From the NCBI GenBank assembly GCA_002726435.1, contig PBSV01000090.1:1-33565 (forward strand): a stretch of DNA of 33,565 bases. The letters run 5' to 3'. The stretch is from Opitutia bacterium (lineage in GTDB: Bacteria; Verrucomicrobiota; Verrucomicrobiia; Opitutales; Seribacteraceae). The notes beneath the pieces were generated by a model. That model made no database searches. It was not told the origin of the DNA and saw only the letters and a list, made by a program, of their open reading frames with translations. This document shows, in pieces, positions 10,251 to 19,398 of the stretch (the first letter of the stretch is position 1; every line of letters starts with the position of its first letter). A program made the position numbers and the translations under genes.

Positions 10251-10673
10251 ATGCCTAAATTACTTCCATCCCGCACTAAATTTAGAAAAGTACACAAAGG
10301 CCGCGTTCGCGGTGTTGCCTCTCGTGGAAACACTGTTTCTTTTGGAGAATTCGGAATTCAATCTCTTTCTCGAGGAAGAATGACTTCGAACCAGATCGAG
10401 TCCGCCCGGGTAGCGATTAATCGTCACCTCAAGAGAAAGGGAAAAGTATGGATTCGAGTATTCCCTCACAAACCAGTTACCAAAAAACCCGCAGAGACTC
10501 GCCAAGGAAAAGGAAAAGGCCCTGTCGATCATTGGGTTGCAGTCGTAAAGCCAGGTCATGTTCTTTTTGAGATAGCCGGTTGTTCAATCACATTAGCTCG
10601 TGAAGCGTTAGGTTTAGCAGATGCAAAACTACCATTCCGTTGCCGACTCGTCACCAGACAACAGAATTATTAA
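10251..10673 (+). CDS. rplP: 50S ribosomal protein L16
   Basis: L16 organises the A-site tRNA pocket of the 50S subunit. The 140-residue product begins [20 protein letters not shown] and includes [23 protein letters not shown]-like text ([18 protein letters not shown]) and the [16 protein letters not shown] segment. Length and order after rpsC and before rpmC are standard. No Shine-Dalgarno motif; the leader is TTTTTTCCA. Confidence 0.97.
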   Translation: MPKLLPSRTKFRKVHKGRVRGVASRGNTVSFGEFGIQSLSRGRMTSNQIESARVAINRHLKRKGKVWIRVFPHKPVTKKPAETRQGKGKGPVDHWVAVVKPGHVLFEIAGCSITLAREALGLADAKLPFRCRLVTRQQNY

Positions 10674-10682
10674 TAAAATCTC

Positions 10683-10871
10683 ATGAAGTTTTCTGAAATC
10701 AAGGAATTATCCGAAGCAGAATTGCATAAAAAACTGCGCGAACTAGGCGAAGAACTTTTACAACTTCGGATTAGAAAGCAGACTGGCCAGGTTGAAAAGC
10801 CTCACCTCCTTAAATCAATTCGTCGTGATCGGGCTCGAATCTTATCTGCACTAAGGCCGAAAACCAGTTAA
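10683..10871 (+). CDS. rpmC: 50S ribosomal protein L29
   Basis: Small helical protein at the exit tunnel next to L23. The 62 residues form the usual two-helix hairpin; the start [20 protein letters not shown] and the conserved LRIRKQTGQ segment identify it. It lies nine bases after rplP and 11 before rpsQ. Confidence 0.95.
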   Translation: MKFSEIKELSEAELHKKLRELGEELLQLRIRKQTGQVEKPHLLKSIRRDRARILSALRPKTS

Positions 10872-10882
10872 TCCCCTCAATT

Positions 10883-11155
10883 ATGTCAGAAGCTAATACA
10901 AGAAATAACCGTAAGGAACTAATAGGCTTTGTTCGGTCAAAGACGGGAGATAAATCCGTTAAGGTGGTATACGAGTACAAAATACCGCACCCTTTGTATA
11001 AAAAGGAAATTCGCAGGAAAACTACTGTCCATGTTCACGACGAAAAGAACGATTCCAGTATTGGTGATAAGGTTAAAATCACTGCAACGCGCCCACTCAG
11101 TAAGCTAAAGCGTTGGCGTGTCTTGGAAGTGTTGGAAAAAGCCCCTTCAATTTGA
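10883..11155 (+). CDS. rpsQ: 30S ribosomal protein S17
   Basis: S17 binds helices 7 and 11 of 16S rRNA and is an early assembly protein. The 90 residues show [19 protein letters not shown] and [19 protein letters not shown], standard for the family. Seven bases separate its stop from the rplN start. Confidence 0.95.
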   Translation: MSEANTRNNRKELIGFVRSKTGDKSVKVVYEYKIPHPLYKKEIRRKTTVHVHDEKNDSSIGDKVKITATRPLSKLKRWRVLEVLEKAPSI

Positions 11156-11162
11156 TTTACCC

Positions 11163-11525
11163 ATGATTCAATTATTAAGCAGACTAGAAGTAGCCGATAA
11201 TACAGGTGCTAAAAAGGTGCGTATGATTCGCAGACTCGGTCAAAATAAGAAAACTGCATCTGTTGGTGATGTGATTGTTTGTCATGTAAAGGAGAGCTCC
11301 ACCGAAGCTGCTGTAAAAAAAGGCACAGTTGTTCGAGCGGTCGTAGTCCGCACTCGCGCACCCATGAGAAGAAGAGATGGTAGCTACCTTAGATTTGACG
11401 AAAACGCTGTTGTTATTGTCAACAATGACGGAACTCCTAAAGGAACTAGAATTTTCGGACCTGTTGCTCGAGAACTCCGACAAAAATTTATGAAAATTAT
11501 CTCGTTAGCTCCCGAAGTTTTGTAA
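11163..11525 (+). CDS. rplN: 50S ribosomal protein L14
   Basis: L14 lies at the subunit interface and contributes to intersubunit bridges. I chose the ATG at 11163 (120 residues, [20 protein letters not shown]), which matches the family start; an upstream in-frame start inside rpsQ would add residues that do not fit. The [20 protein letters not shown] segment and GPVARELR are diagnostic. One base separates its stop from rplX. Confidence 0.97.
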   Translation: MIQLLSRLEVADNTGAKKVRMIRRLGQNKKTASVGDVIVCHVKESSTEAAVKKGTVVRAVVVRTRAPMRRRDGSYLRFDENAVVIVNNDGTPKGTRIFGPVARELRQKFMKIISLAPEVL

Positions 11526-11526
11526 A

Positions 11527-11751
11527 ATGGCAACCAAAATAAAAAAAGGCGTTGAGGTCGAAGTGATTACTGGAGACGACAAAGGAAGCAAAGGAAAAGT
11601 GCTTCAGGTTTTCCGTGAGAAAAACCGAGTGATTGTCGAAGGTGTGAATATGATTAAAAAGCACGAACGTAAAACCCAAGATAATCCTCAGGGATCTATC
11701 GTCGAGCGTGAGTCCTCCATTCATTTTTCAAATGTTAAGTTGTCCAAATAA
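11527..11751 (+). CDS. rplX: 50S ribosomal protein L24 (short form)
   Basis: L24 starts 50S assembly by binding the 5' end of 23S rRNA. The KOW motif [20 protein letters not shown] is near the N-terminus, and the protein continues to [10 protein letters not shown]. At 74 residues it ends where longer forms (about 104 in E. coli) carry a further C-terminal stretch, so it is a compact version of the family rather than obviously truncated: the stop TAA is followed by a normal spacer and rplE. Confidence 0.93.
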   Translation: MATKIKKGVEVEVITGDDKGSKGKVLQVFREKNRVIVEGVNMIKKHERKTQDNPQGSIVERESSIHFSNVKLSK

Positions 11752-11772
11752 ACTAGTTTAATTTTATTTGTT

Positions 11773-12348
11773 ATGAATGTACCAGAATTAAAAAAATCTT
11801 ACCTTGATGAGGTCATGCCCGCACTCATGAAGAATTTGGGTTGTTCCAATGTTCATCAACTGCCCAAAATTGAAAAGGTAGTCATTAATAGTTCTTTTGG
11901 TGTCGAGTTAGATAAGAATGGCATCGAAGAATTAAGAAAAGACATTGCCGCCTTGGCCGGACAATCCCCTATCGTGATCAAAGCAAAAGTGAGTGTTTCG
12001 AACTTTAAACTCAGGCAGGGTATGCCTGTTGGAGTAAAAGTTACTCTTCGTGGAAACAGAATGTGGGAATTTTTGCTACGGCTAATTGCAATCGCACTGC
12101 CAAACATTCGTGATTTTCGTGGAGTTTCTTCCAAGTTGGACGGACATGGAAATTACACTTTAGGAATCATTGATCACAGTATATTTCCGGAAATTAATGT
12201 GGAACGCCAACGCGTCAATACGGGCATGGATATTTGTATTGTTACTTCTGCTCAGTCAGATCATGAAGCGATAGAATTACTTAAACACCTAGGTATGCCT
12301 TTTCGAAAACATTCCTCAGACTCTAATCCTGTTCAAGCAGCAGCTTGA
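11773..12348 (+). CDS. rplE: 50S ribosomal protein L5
   Basis: L5 binds 5S rRNA and the P-site tRNA elbow and forms a bridge to S13. The 191 residues contain [16 protein letters not shown], the [20 protein letters not shown] segment, and the [19 protein letters not shown] loop, all characteristic. It follows rplX by 21 bases; the spacer is T-rich with no Shine-Dalgarno motif. Confidence 0.97.
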   Translation: MNVPELKKSYLDEVMPALMKNLGCSNVHQLPKIEKVVINSSFGVELDKNGIEELRKDIAALAGQSPIVIKAKVSVSNFKLRQGMPVGVKVTLRGNRMWEFLLRLIAIALPNIRDFRGVSSKLDGHGNYTLGIIDHSIFPEINVERQRVNTGMDICIVTSAQSDHEAIELLKHLGMPFRKHSSDSNPVQAAA

Positions 12349-12364
12349 TAAATCTTCTGACATT

Positions 12365-12670
12365 ATGGCAAAAAAATCCGTAGTTTATCGAAACATCAAA
12401 AGAGAGCGCATGGTCGCTCGCTTTGCCTCCAAACGAGCTGCTTTGAAAAAAATATTAAGCGATCCTGAGACAAGCGAAGAGGAGTTTTATATCGCCCAAG
12501 GTAAACTTTCAAAATTACCAAAGAATTCCTCGTCAGTTCGTTTAGTCAATCGTTGTTCCCTTACAGGAAGACCACGTGCCACTATTAGAAAATTTGGTCT
12601 TTCTCGCATTACTTTTCGCGAACTCGCTTTACAAGGAAAAGTTCCTGGAGTCATTAAAGCCTCTTGGTAA
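12365..12670 (+). CDS. rpsN: 30S ribosomal protein S14, zinc-independent long form
   Basis: S14 helps build the 30S head. The 101 residues match the long form that lacks the CxxC...CxxC zinc ribbon of the short form: the C-terminal part reads [19 protein letters not shown], with only one cysteine. The N-terminal start [16 protein letters not shown] is typical. Its zinc-free state fits with S4 here and with the lost zinc site in RpoC. Confidence 0.96.
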   Translation: MAKKSVVYRNIKRERMVARFASKRAALKKILSDPETSEEEFYIAQGKLSKLPKNSSSVRLVNRCSLTGRPRATIRKFGLSRITFRELALQGKVPGVIKASW

Positions 12671-12694
12671 ATTCTAAATCCAACCTCTTTTTTT

Positions 12695-13093
12695 ATGTCA
12701 GTACATGATACCATTGGTGATTTTATAACCGTTATCCGAAACGCAGGTGATGCTGGTAAATCCTCCTGTTCTTACCCACATTCGAACCTTCGTGTCGGAA
12801 TTGCCAACATTCTCAAAGAAAGGGGATTTGTGGAAAATTGTTCTGAAGCTGAGAATGAAAAGGGTCTAAAAAATATCGAGATTCAATTAAAGTATGTGAA
12901 CGGTGAGCATGCTATCAGAGGAATTGACAGAGTCAGTACTCCGGGTCGAAGGTCCTATTGTGGTTATCGCGAAATTCCAAGAACTTTGGGTGGTTTAGGT
13001 ATCTCTATTCTTAGTACACCAAAAGGGTTAATGGATGATAAGACTGCCCGAAAAAACAAGCTAGGTGGAGAATTACTCTGCAGCGTTTGGTAA
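12695..13093 (+). CDS. rpsH: 30S ribosomal protein S8
   Basis: S8 binds the central domain of 16S rRNA, and in E. coli it represses the spc operon. The 132 residues start MSVHDTIGDFITVIRNAG and end in the signature GISILSTPKGLMDDKTAR...GGELLCSVW. The start lies after an eight-T run (CCTCTTTTTTTATG) with no Shine-Dalgarno motif. Confidence 0.96.
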   Translation: MSVHDTIGDFITVIRNAGDAGKSSCSYPHSNLRVGIANILKERGFVENCSEAENEKGLKNIEIQLKYVNGEHAIRGIDRVSTPGRRSYCGYREIPRTLGGLGISILSTPKGLMDDKTARKNKLGGELLCSVW

Positions 13094-13111
13094 TCTTTTA
13101 CACAACCCATT

Positions 13112-13648
13112 ATGAGCAGAATAGGTAAAGTCCCCGTATCAGTTCCAACAGATGTAGAAGTCACTGTAAAAGGAACTGAGGTTTTGGTCAAAGGTCCAAA
13201 AGGTGAATTAATAAAAGGTTTTTCGTCTTTAGCCAATGTTGAAGTACTTGATAATCAAGTTGTCGTTTCGCCAGCAGACAGTTCCCGTGCGGCTCGTGCA
13301 ATTTATGGTACAACACGCTCAATCATTTCAAATATGGTCGAGGGTGTAGTTAAACCTTTTTCAAAAAACCTACTCATAGAAGGCGTGGGTTTTCGTGCCA
13401 CTGTTAAGGGTAAAATTATTGACCTGGAATTAGGATATTCACATCCAGTCGAGCACCCCATTCCTGAAGGTGTTACCGTTACTGTTACAGACAATGTAAA
13501 AATCCTTGTTGAAGGCCCCGACAAACAAAAAGTTGGTCAAACGGCTGCCGAGATAAAAAAGTACTACCCCGTTGAGCCCTACAAAGGAAAAGGGGTTCGA
13601 ATCCTCGGCGAATTTGTCCGCAGAAAAGAAGGAAAGAAGTCAGCTTAA
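13112..13648 (+). CDS. rplF: 50S ribosomal protein L6
   Basis: L6 lies at the base of the L7/L12 stalk, near the sarcin-ricin loop. The 178 residues have the two repeated alpha/beta domains; the start MSRIGKVPVSVPTDVEV and the C-terminal GKGVRILGEFVRRKEGKK are characteristic. It lies 18 bases after rpsH and 14 before rplR. Confidence 0.97.
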   Translation: MSRIGKVPVSVPTDVEVTVKGTEVLVKGPKGELIKGFSSLANVEVLDNQVVVSPADSSRAARAIYGTTRSIISNMVEGVVKPFSKNLLIEGVGFRATVKGKIIDLELGYSHPVEHPIPEGVTVTVTDNVKILVEGPDKQKVGQTAAEIKKYYPVEPYKGKGVRILGEFVRRKEGKKSA

Positions 13649-13662
13649 ATAATTTATTTGTC

Positions 13663-14019
13663 ATGAATTTAACAAAAAAGAAAGAACTCGCACAAAAGCG
13701 AAAGTGGAGAATCCGTAAAAAAGTAATTGGCTCTGTCAGTCGTCCTCGCGTTGCCGTTTGTTTTACCAATAAAAACATACATGCTCAATGCATTGATGAC
13801 GAGAATTCCCATACATTGCATTCTCTTTCCACTAACAATTCTGATTTTAAATCCGTACTTCCAAATCTTGAGGGAGCCCAAAAACTTGGTTCAGCCTTTG
13901 GGAAAAAACTAAATGAAGGTGGACTCACATCAATTGTTTTTGATCGTTCAGGAAGAAAGTATCACGGCTGCGTGAAAGCCTTTGCTGACTCCCTGCGTGA
14001 AAACGGACTTAAGTTTTAA
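13663..14019 (+). CDS. rplR: 50S ribosomal protein L18
   Basis: L18 binds 5S rRNA together with L5 and anchors it to the 50S subunit. The 118 residues carry [18 protein letters not shown] and the C-terminal [21 protein letters not shown], typical of the family. Two bases separate its stop from the rpsE start. Confidence 0.96.
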   Translation: MNLTKKKELAQKRKWRIRKKVIGSVSRPRVAVCFTNKNIHAQCIDDENSHTLHSLSTNNSDFKSVLPNLEGAQKLGSAFGKKLNEGGLTSIVFDRSGRKYHGCVKAFADSLRENGLKF

Positions 14020-14021
14020 TT

Positions 14022-14621
14022 ATGAGCGATTCCAGAAGAAAATCACACAAATCCAAATCCGCAGTTGTTGAGGAAGAGAACGAACTATTTGAAAAAGTAG
14101 TCCACATCAACCGATGTGCCAAGGTTGTTAAGGGTGGTAGAAGATTTAGTTTTGCCGCTTTGGTTGTCGTCGGTGACCAAAATGGCAATGTAGGCTATGG
14201 TTACGGAAAAGCCCAAATGGTCCCAGATGCAATCCGTAAAGGAACTGATCAAGCAAAAAAAGCAATGCGCCCAGTTTCTATTTCTGGGGATACAATCCCC
14301 CATACAATACTTGGAAATTACGACGGTGGAAAAGTATTACTCAAACCGGCACGCCCAGGAACTGGTATTATTGCTGGTGGAGGAGTTCGGGCTGTATTAG
14401 AAGCTGCTGGAGTAAAGAATATTCTTTCTAAGTCATTGGGCTCAAATAATCAATTATCTGTGGTCTCAGCTACAATGAATGGCTTATCTCAATTACGAAC
14501 AGCCGCTCAAATTTCATTGACCAGAGGCGAATCGGTTTCGGGCCCATCATTTACCCTACCCTCCTCACTTACAAAAAAAGAGCACTCCTCTGACCCTGAG
14601 CCAGTTACGGTTGAGGAGTAA
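14022..14621 (+). CDS. rpsE: 30S ribosomal protein S5
   Basis: S5 contributes to decoding fidelity and the mRNA entry channel. The 199 residues are longer than E. coli S5 (166). The core carries [19 protein letters not shown] and [16 protein letters not shown], while both ends are extended: a basic then acidic N-terminus of about 24 residues and a Ser/Pro/Glu-rich tail ending EPVTVEE. The usual rpmD (L30) gene does not follow; rplO starts 20 bases later. Confidence 0.96.
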   Translation: MSDSRRKSHKSKSAVVEEENELFEKVVHINRCAKVVKGGRRFSFAALVVVGDQNGNVGYGYGKAQMVPDAIRKGTDQAKKAMRPVSISGDTIPHTILGNYDGGKVLLKPARPGTGIIAGGGVRAVLEAAGVKNILSKSLGSNNQLSVVSATMNGLSQLRTAAQISLTRGESVSGPSFTLPSSLTKKEHSSDPEPVTVEE

Positions 14622-14641
14622 TACACCTGCCCAATTTTAAT

Positions 14642-15070
14642 ATGAAAGAAGAAAACATACCATCAGGTGCAAACAAAGGCATAAGACGCGTTGGTCGGGG
14701 AGAAGGAAATGGCCACGGAAAAACCTCTTGTCGTGGCCACAAGGGAGCCGGTGCTCGATCCGGATACTCACTTCGGGCAGGATTTGAGGGTGGCCAAATG
14801 CCTTTATTCCGAAAGTTGCCCCAGCGAGGATTTAATCGTACCCGTTTTCAGTCGCCCCGGTCCGTGGTCAATCTTTCTGACCTATCCCGAATAAACGGTG
14901 ATCAAGTTGACCTTGAAAGCTTAAAAGATGCCGGTCTGGTTCGATCCAATTCAAAAGAAGTTAAATTACTGGGTAATGGCTCCGTGGATAAGGTTTACAA
15001 TGTAAAGCTTGATTCTGTTTCCAAGGTTGCTCAGGAGAAGATCGAAGCGGCTGGTGGGACAATTGGATAA
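14642..15070 (+). CDS. rplO: 50S ribosomal protein L15
   Basis: L15 is a late assembly protein of the 50S subunit. The 142 residues show the Gly/Arg-rich N-terminal stretch RRVGRGEGNGHGKTSCRGHK and the QMPLFRKLPQRGFNR motif. It lies directly between rpsE and secY, so rpmD is absent from its usual place. Twenty-one bases separate it from secY. Confidence 0.96.
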   Translation: MKEENIPSGANKGIRRVGRGEGNGHGKTSCRGHKGAGARSGYSLRAGFEGGQMPLFRKLPQRGFNRTRFQSPRSVVNLSDLSRINGDQVDLESLKDAGLVRSNSKEVKLLGNGSVDKVYNVKLDSVSKVAQEKIEAAGGTIG

Positions 15071-15091
15071 ATAAAGTTCTTCTCGTAGACC

Positions 15092-16669
15092 ATGCTCTCT
15101 GCTTTTACAAATTCGCTCAAAATTCCTGAGTTAAGGCAAAAAATATTTTTTACCTTGGCTCTGTTGTTTATTGCACGAGTAGGAGCTAACATTCCTTTAC
15201 CGGGAGTGGATCCATCGCCAATAAAAGAGTTTTTTGAATTGCGAGAGCAGACTAGAAGTAGCGACGAGGGTAATGACATTCTTGGCTTCTATAACATGTT
15301 CACCGGTGGTGCTCTTCTCAATGGTGCTCTTTTTGCACTTGGCATTATGCCCTACATTAGCGCTTCGATTATCATGCAACTCATGGGTGCGGTTCTACCA
15401 CAACTGGCTCGTTTGCAGCAAGAAGGTGAACCCGGGAGACAAAAAATTTCTCAGTACACTCGCTATTTAACCATTTTTATTTGTATGGTTCAAGGTGGGT
15501 TGTTAGCAGTTGCACTTCGTGATAGCCCAGGCAGTTTGATTCAGGGTTTTAATCCTTTGGAAATTGGAATGGACGGCAGTCCACTTGGGCGAATAGTTCC
15601 GCTGGAGGAAGGAAGCGAAGGCTTATTTTTATTTAATTCAATAATTTTTCTTACCACTGGGTCGCTTATCCTCATGTGGCTTGGTGAACAGATTACACAA
15701 CGGGGAATTGGTAACGGCATTTCATTACTCATTACAGTAGGAATTTTAGCGGATTTGCCCAAAGCATTAGCAGATGCTTACACCTTAATTTTCGAAGCTC
15801 CCTCTGATGACAACATGGTAATTGTCAAAGCCTTGCTCATGATTTTTTTGTTTCTTTTAGTTGTGGGTGGCATAATTGCGGTCACGCAAGCACAGCGTAA
15901 AATTCCAGTTCAATACGCAAAGCGAATGGTTGGAAGAAAGGTTTTTGGTGGGCAAAGCTCGTTTTTACCTTTGAAAGTGAATTATGCGGGTGTAATGCCT
16001 GTGATTTTCGCAAGTGCGATTTTAATGTTTCCTGCGCAACTACTTCGTACCCTTGGTGCTGCAATTGCTGATTCTCCCTCGGAAACAAATTGGGCCATTG
16101 ATTTAGCTAATGTTTTCGCGAGTCGCGGCTGGTTTTACTATTTGGTTTATGGAGGCTTAATACTTGTATTTAGTTATTTTTGGGTTTCGATCATGTTCAA
16201 ACCGGTTCAAATTGCCGATGATCTCAAAAAAAATGGCGGATATGTTCCTGGAGTTCGCCCTGGAGACCCAACGGCACGTTTCCTTGATTTTACAATGACA
16301 AGGCTCACTCTTGCTGGGGCAATTTTTTTAACTGCTATTGCGGTATTCCCTGACTTTATTTTCAAGACCGCAAATGTTTCCTACAATGTAGCTACTTTTT
16401 TTGGCGGAACCGGTATGTTAATTATTGTTGGAGTTGTGCTTGATACAATGAGGCAGGTGGAGACTTTTCTCTTGCAGCGTCATTACGATGGTTTTCTTCG
16501 CAAGGGACGGATACGTGGGCGTTCCGGATCGTCAAACCAAAGGATAGAATCTCTAGAACTGAAAGCTTTTGAAGCAGAGTGGAGGCCATTGATTTGGATT
16601 TCAATCTTCCTTTTCGTGGTCGGTCTCATTGGATATTTTCTCAAAGACACAAACTTATTCTCAACCTAA
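15092..16669 (+). CDS. secY: Preprotein translocase subunit SecY with extra C-terminal helix
   Basis: Central channel of the Sec translocon in the inner membrane, exporting unfolded proteins with SecE, SecG and SecA. The 525 residues exceed the usual 430-450. Standard elements include the plug region near NMFTGGALLNGALFALGI, LGEQITQRGIGNGISLLI, and the cytosolic loop IPVQYAKRMVGRK. The excess comes from a longer first periplasmic loop, internal loops, and a C-terminal extension after RHYDGFLRKGRIRGR that holds another hydrophobic segment (about 499-517, PLIWISIFLFVVGLIGYFL). The genes that often follow (adk, map, infA, rpmJ) are missing and rpsM comes next. Confidence 0.97.
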   Translation: MLSAFTNSLKIPELRQKIFFTLALLFIARVGANIPLPGVDPSPIKEFFELREQTRSSDEGNDILGFYNMFTGGALLNGALFALGIMPYISASIIMQLMGAVLPQLARLQQEGEPGRQKISQYTRYLTIFICMVQGGLLAVALRDSPGSLIQGFNPLEIGMDGSPLGRIVPLEEGSEGLFLFNSIIFLTTGSLILMWLGEQITQRGIGNGISLLITVGILADLPKALADAYTLIFEAPSDDNMVIVKALLMIFLFLLVVGGIIAVTQAQRKIPVQYAKRMVGRKVFGGQSSFLPLKVNYAGVMPVIFASAILMFPAQLLRTLGAAIADSPSETNWAIDLANVFASRGWFYYLVYGGLILVFSYFWVSIMFKPVQIADDLKKNGGYVPGVRPGDPTARFLDFTMTRLTLAGAIFLTAIAVFPDFIFKTANVSYNVATFFGGTGMLIIVGVVLDTMRQVETFLLQRHYDGFLRKGRIRGRSGSSNQRIESLELKAFEAEWRPLIWISIFLFVVGLIGYFLKDTNLFST

Positions 16670-16697
16670 TCGAATTTAATTAAAAGAAGGAAAAATC

Positions 16698-17069
16698 ATG
16701 GCAAGATTGCTAGGAGTAGACATACCAAATCGTAAGAAAATAGAATTTTCTTTGCGTTACATTTACGGAGTGGGTCCCACACGTGCCAAGGCCATTCTTG
16801 ATGCGACAAAGATTGATCCGAATCGCAGAACCATGGATTTGAACGAGCAGGAACTCAGCTTGATAAGTAATCACATAATCGATCAAAAGATTATGGTGGA
16901 GGGAGATCTTCGAAGAATGATTACAAATAATTTAAAGCGGTTGCAGAGCATACGTTGCTATCGAGGTCTCCGACATCAAAGAGGTTTGCCTGTGAGAGGC
17001 CAAAGAACAATTACCAATGCACGCACCCGCAAAGGTGGAAGAAAGACCGTTGGTGTCGTGCGTAAATAA
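16698..17069 (+). CDS. rpsM: 30S ribosomal protein S13
   Basis: S13 is a head protein making bridges to L5 and contacting P-site tRNA. The 123 residues begin [20 protein letters not shown] and contain [12 protein letters not shown] (helix-two-turn-helix) and [19 protein letters not shown] good Shine-Dalgarno motif GAAGG (16686-16690) lies seven bases before the ATG, one of few in the window, fitting independent initiation after secY. Confidence 0.97.
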   Translation: MARLLGVDIPNRKKIEFSLRYIYGVGPTRAKAILDATKIDPNRRTMDLNEQELSLISNHIIDQKIMVEGDLRRMITNNLKRLQSIRCYRGLRHQRGLPVRGQRTITNARTRKGGRKTVGVVRK

Positions 17070-17085
17070 CTAAATATTTCCCTAT

Positions 17086-17697
17086 ATGAGTGAAGAAGAA
17101 AATAGTGTAGAAGCTGAAGAAGTTCCTGAAAAAACTGCGGCGGAAAAACCGCTAAAAGCACCCAAGAAAAAAGTGGCGAAGGCGGAAGAGCCCAAAGACT
17201 CGGTTTCTGACAAAGTGGAAAAAGAAGAATCGGAGGAAGGTAAAGAAAGTAGCGAAAAAGAAGATTCATCTAAAAAGGAAGAAACTGCCGCTGATCTACT
17301 TGGTGCCAATATCGAACAAGTAAAGGTAAGAAAAGCAAAAGGAAGTAAGAATATATCTTCCGGAATCTGCTACATAGTTGCTACCTTCAATAATACCAAA
17401 GTCTCTTTTTCCGATATGGGAGGGAATGTAATATCTTGGTCAAGTTCTGGAAAGTGCAACTTTAGAGGATCCCGAAAATCCACTGCTTACGCAGCCCAGG
17501 TTGTTACTCAAGATGCAGGTCGTGTTGCTATGTCCCATGGTATGAAAGAGGTGCTTGTTAAAGTAAAAGGTCCTGGGATGGGTCGGGATTCTGCCATTAG
17601 AGCTTTGCAAAGCTTAGGATTTATCGTCACCACAATCATCGATGTCACCCCAGTGCCTCACAATGGTTGCCGCCCTCCAAAAAGAAGAAGAGTTTAA
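17086..17697 (+). CDS. rpsK: 30S ribosomal protein S11 with acidic N-terminal extension
   Basis: S11 forms the 30S platform that contacts mRNA at the E site. The core (about residues 75-203) is typical: [29 protein letters not shown] and [15 protein letters not shown]. It is preceded by about 74 extra residues rich in Glu, Lys, Ser and Ala (by my count about 24 acidic and 14 basic), likely disordered. There is no ATG between 17086 and the start of the core, so a shorter ATG start that keeps a full S11 is not available. The tail style resembles the C-terminal tail of L17 in the same operon. Confidence 0.96.
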   Translation: MSEEENSVEAEEVPEKTAAEKPLKAPKKKVAKAEEPKDSVSDKVEKEESEEGKESSEKEDSSKKEETAADLLGANIEQVKVRKAKGSKNISSGICYIVATFNNTKVSFSDMGGNVISWSSSGKCNFRGSRKSTAYAAQVVTQDAGRVAMSHGMKEVLVKVKGPGMGRDSAIRALQSLGFIVTTIIDVTPVPHNGCRPPKRRRV

Positions 17698-17735
17698 GAT
17701 TATTTTTTAAACATTCCCAACTAATTTAAAATCTT

Positions 17736-18344
17736 ATGTCACGATACACAGGACCAACCACTCGAATCAATAGACGATTTGGAATGGCCATTTTCCCGGC
17801 CAACAAAGCGTTCGAAAGAAGAACTTATCCCCCCGGCCAACACGGTCCGTCTTTCAGAAGAAAAGTAAGCGATTATGGAGAAGGCTTGATTGAAAAGCAA
17901 AAACTTCGGATCATGTATGGGCTTACTGAGAAACAATTTCGTAACATGTTCGAACGGGCAAAACGAAAACAGGGAGTGACCGGTGAAGTTTTTCTCACCA
18001 CGCTAGAAACCAGATTGGACAATGTTATTTATCGTCTTGGGTTCGCAAAGACAAGGCAGGCAGCCCGTCAATTTGTTAATCACGGACATGTTTTAGTGAA
18101 CGGTGGAAAGGTCGATATTCCCAGTTTCCAAGTATCAGTTGGAGATGAGATCGGAGTTCGTGAAAAAACATCCTCCAGACAAGTTGCAACAAGAAATCTG
18201 GAAGGTTCACAATACCATCCATGTCCTCCCTGGCTCGAAATCAATGTAGATTCTCTACAGGGAACCGTAAGTAGATACCCTCAAGTCGACGAACTTGAAA
18301 AAAGTGTAAATGTTCAACTAGTCGTTGAATTTTATAGTCGTTAA
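17736..18344 (+). CDS. rpsD: 30S ribosomal protein S4, zinc-free form
   Basis: S4 nucleates 16S folding and shapes the mRNA entry channel. The 202 residues start MSRYTGPTTRINRRFG, with no N-terminal cysteine cluster, so this is a form without the zinc finger seen in some thermophile S4 proteins. The S4 RNA-binding domain (LETRLDNVIYRLGFAKTRQ and FVNHGHVLVNGGKVDIPS) is intact. It lies between rpsK and rpoA, the usual alpha-operon order. Confidence 0.97.
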   Translation: MSRYTGPTTRINRRFGMAIFPANKAFERRTYPPGQHGPSFRRKVSDYGEGLIEKQKLRIMYGLTEKQFRNMFERAKRKQGVTGEVFLTTLETRLDNVIYRLGFAKTRQAARQFVNHGHVLVNGGKVDIPSFQVSVGDEIGVREKTSSRQVATRNLEGSQYHPCPPWLEINVDSLQGTVSRYPQVDELEKSVNVQLVVEFYSR

Positions 18345-18378
18345 ATATTTTAATTGTATTCATTCAACCAAAATCATC

Positions 18379-19377
18379 ATGGCAAAAAGACTCGGAAAGT
18401 TCGAATTACCCAACCGCCTAATTAAAGAAGAAGAAACCGCGACTGAAAAGTACGCTAAGTTTATAGCAGATCCTTTTGAATCGGGATATGGACATACTAT
18501 CGGAAATGCTTTCCGGAGAGTTCTCCTTAGTTCAATTGAAGGTGCCGCGATTTCTTCCCTTAAAATGGACGGTGTTCAGCACGAATTCCAAAGTATCGAT
18601 GGAATTGTTGAGGACATCACAGACATTGTTCTAAACCTCAAGAAAATTCTAATTATTAGTCACAAGGCTGAGCCTGTTACCCTTACCATCGAGGTCGAAA
18701 AAGAAGGCGAAGTAACCGCTGCTGATATTGCTCCTGCGGAAGGCATAGAAATTGTTAATCCTGAACAGCTCATTCTCACCACTGACCGCAAACAAAAGAT
18801 TTTTGGTGAAATGGTGGTTACTGTGGGACGCGGTTTTTGTTTGGGCGAGGATAGTAAGAGCGAGGATCAACCGATCGGTATGATCAATGTTGATGCTTTG
18901 TACAGTCCAGTTCGACTTGTGAAGTACGAAGTCCAAAACACTCGCGTTGGTCAAATGACCGACTACGATAAATTGGTCCTCGAAGTTAACACCGACGGAA
19001 GAATTTCCCCCGAAGACGCCCTCAAACAGTCTGCTGCAATTTTGCGACACCATTTGGATGTGTTCGACCAAATTAGCGAAGAACAAATCGAATTTGAAAG
19101 CCACACCAAAGAAGTGAGCGAAGAACAAAATCGACTACGAAATCTTCTTAGTATGAGTGTCAATGAGATCGAACTATCAGTTCGTGCTGCTAACTGTTTG
19201 AACAACGCGAATATTATCACCGTAGGTGAACTTGCCACTAAATCTGAGCCTGAAATGCTCAAGTATAGAAATTTCGGTAAGAAATCATTGAACGAAATAA
19301 AAGCAAAATTAGAACAGCTGGGACTTTCATTAGGAATGAAATTTGAAAGCCGTTTACTCGAAGCCGCATCCAATTAA
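18379..19377 (+). CDS. rpoA: DNA-directed RNA polymerase subunit alpha
   Basis: The alpha subunit dimerises to nucleate RNA polymerase assembly, and its C-terminal domain binds UP elements and activators. I chose the ATG at 18379 (332 residues, MAKRLGKFELPNRL); an upstream in-frame TTG overlaps rpsD and adds residues that do not fit. The N-terminal domain includes GYGHTIGNAFRRVLLSSIEG and VKYEVQNTRVGQMTDYDKL. The C-terminal domain has LSVRAANCLNNANIITVGEL and YRNFGKKSLNEIKAKLEQLG, so it is complete. Confidence 0.97.
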   Translation: MAKRLGKFELPNRLIKEEETATEKYAKFIADPFESGYGHTIGNAFRRVLLSSIEGAAISSLKMDGVQHEFQSIDGIVEDITDIVLNLKKILIISHKAEPVTLTIEVEKEGEVTAADIAPAEGIEIVNPEQLILTTDRKQKIFGEMVVTVGRGFCLGEDSKSEDQPIGMINVDALYSPVRLVKYEVQNTRVGQMTDYDKLVLEVNTDGRISPEDALKQSAAILRHHLDVFDQISEEQIEFESHTKEVSEEQNRLRNLLSMSVNEIELSVRAANCLNNANIITVGELATKSEPEMLKYRNFGKKSLNEIKAKLEQLGLSLGMKFESRLLEAASN

Positions 19378-19398
19378 AACAACTTTCAACTAAATCCA

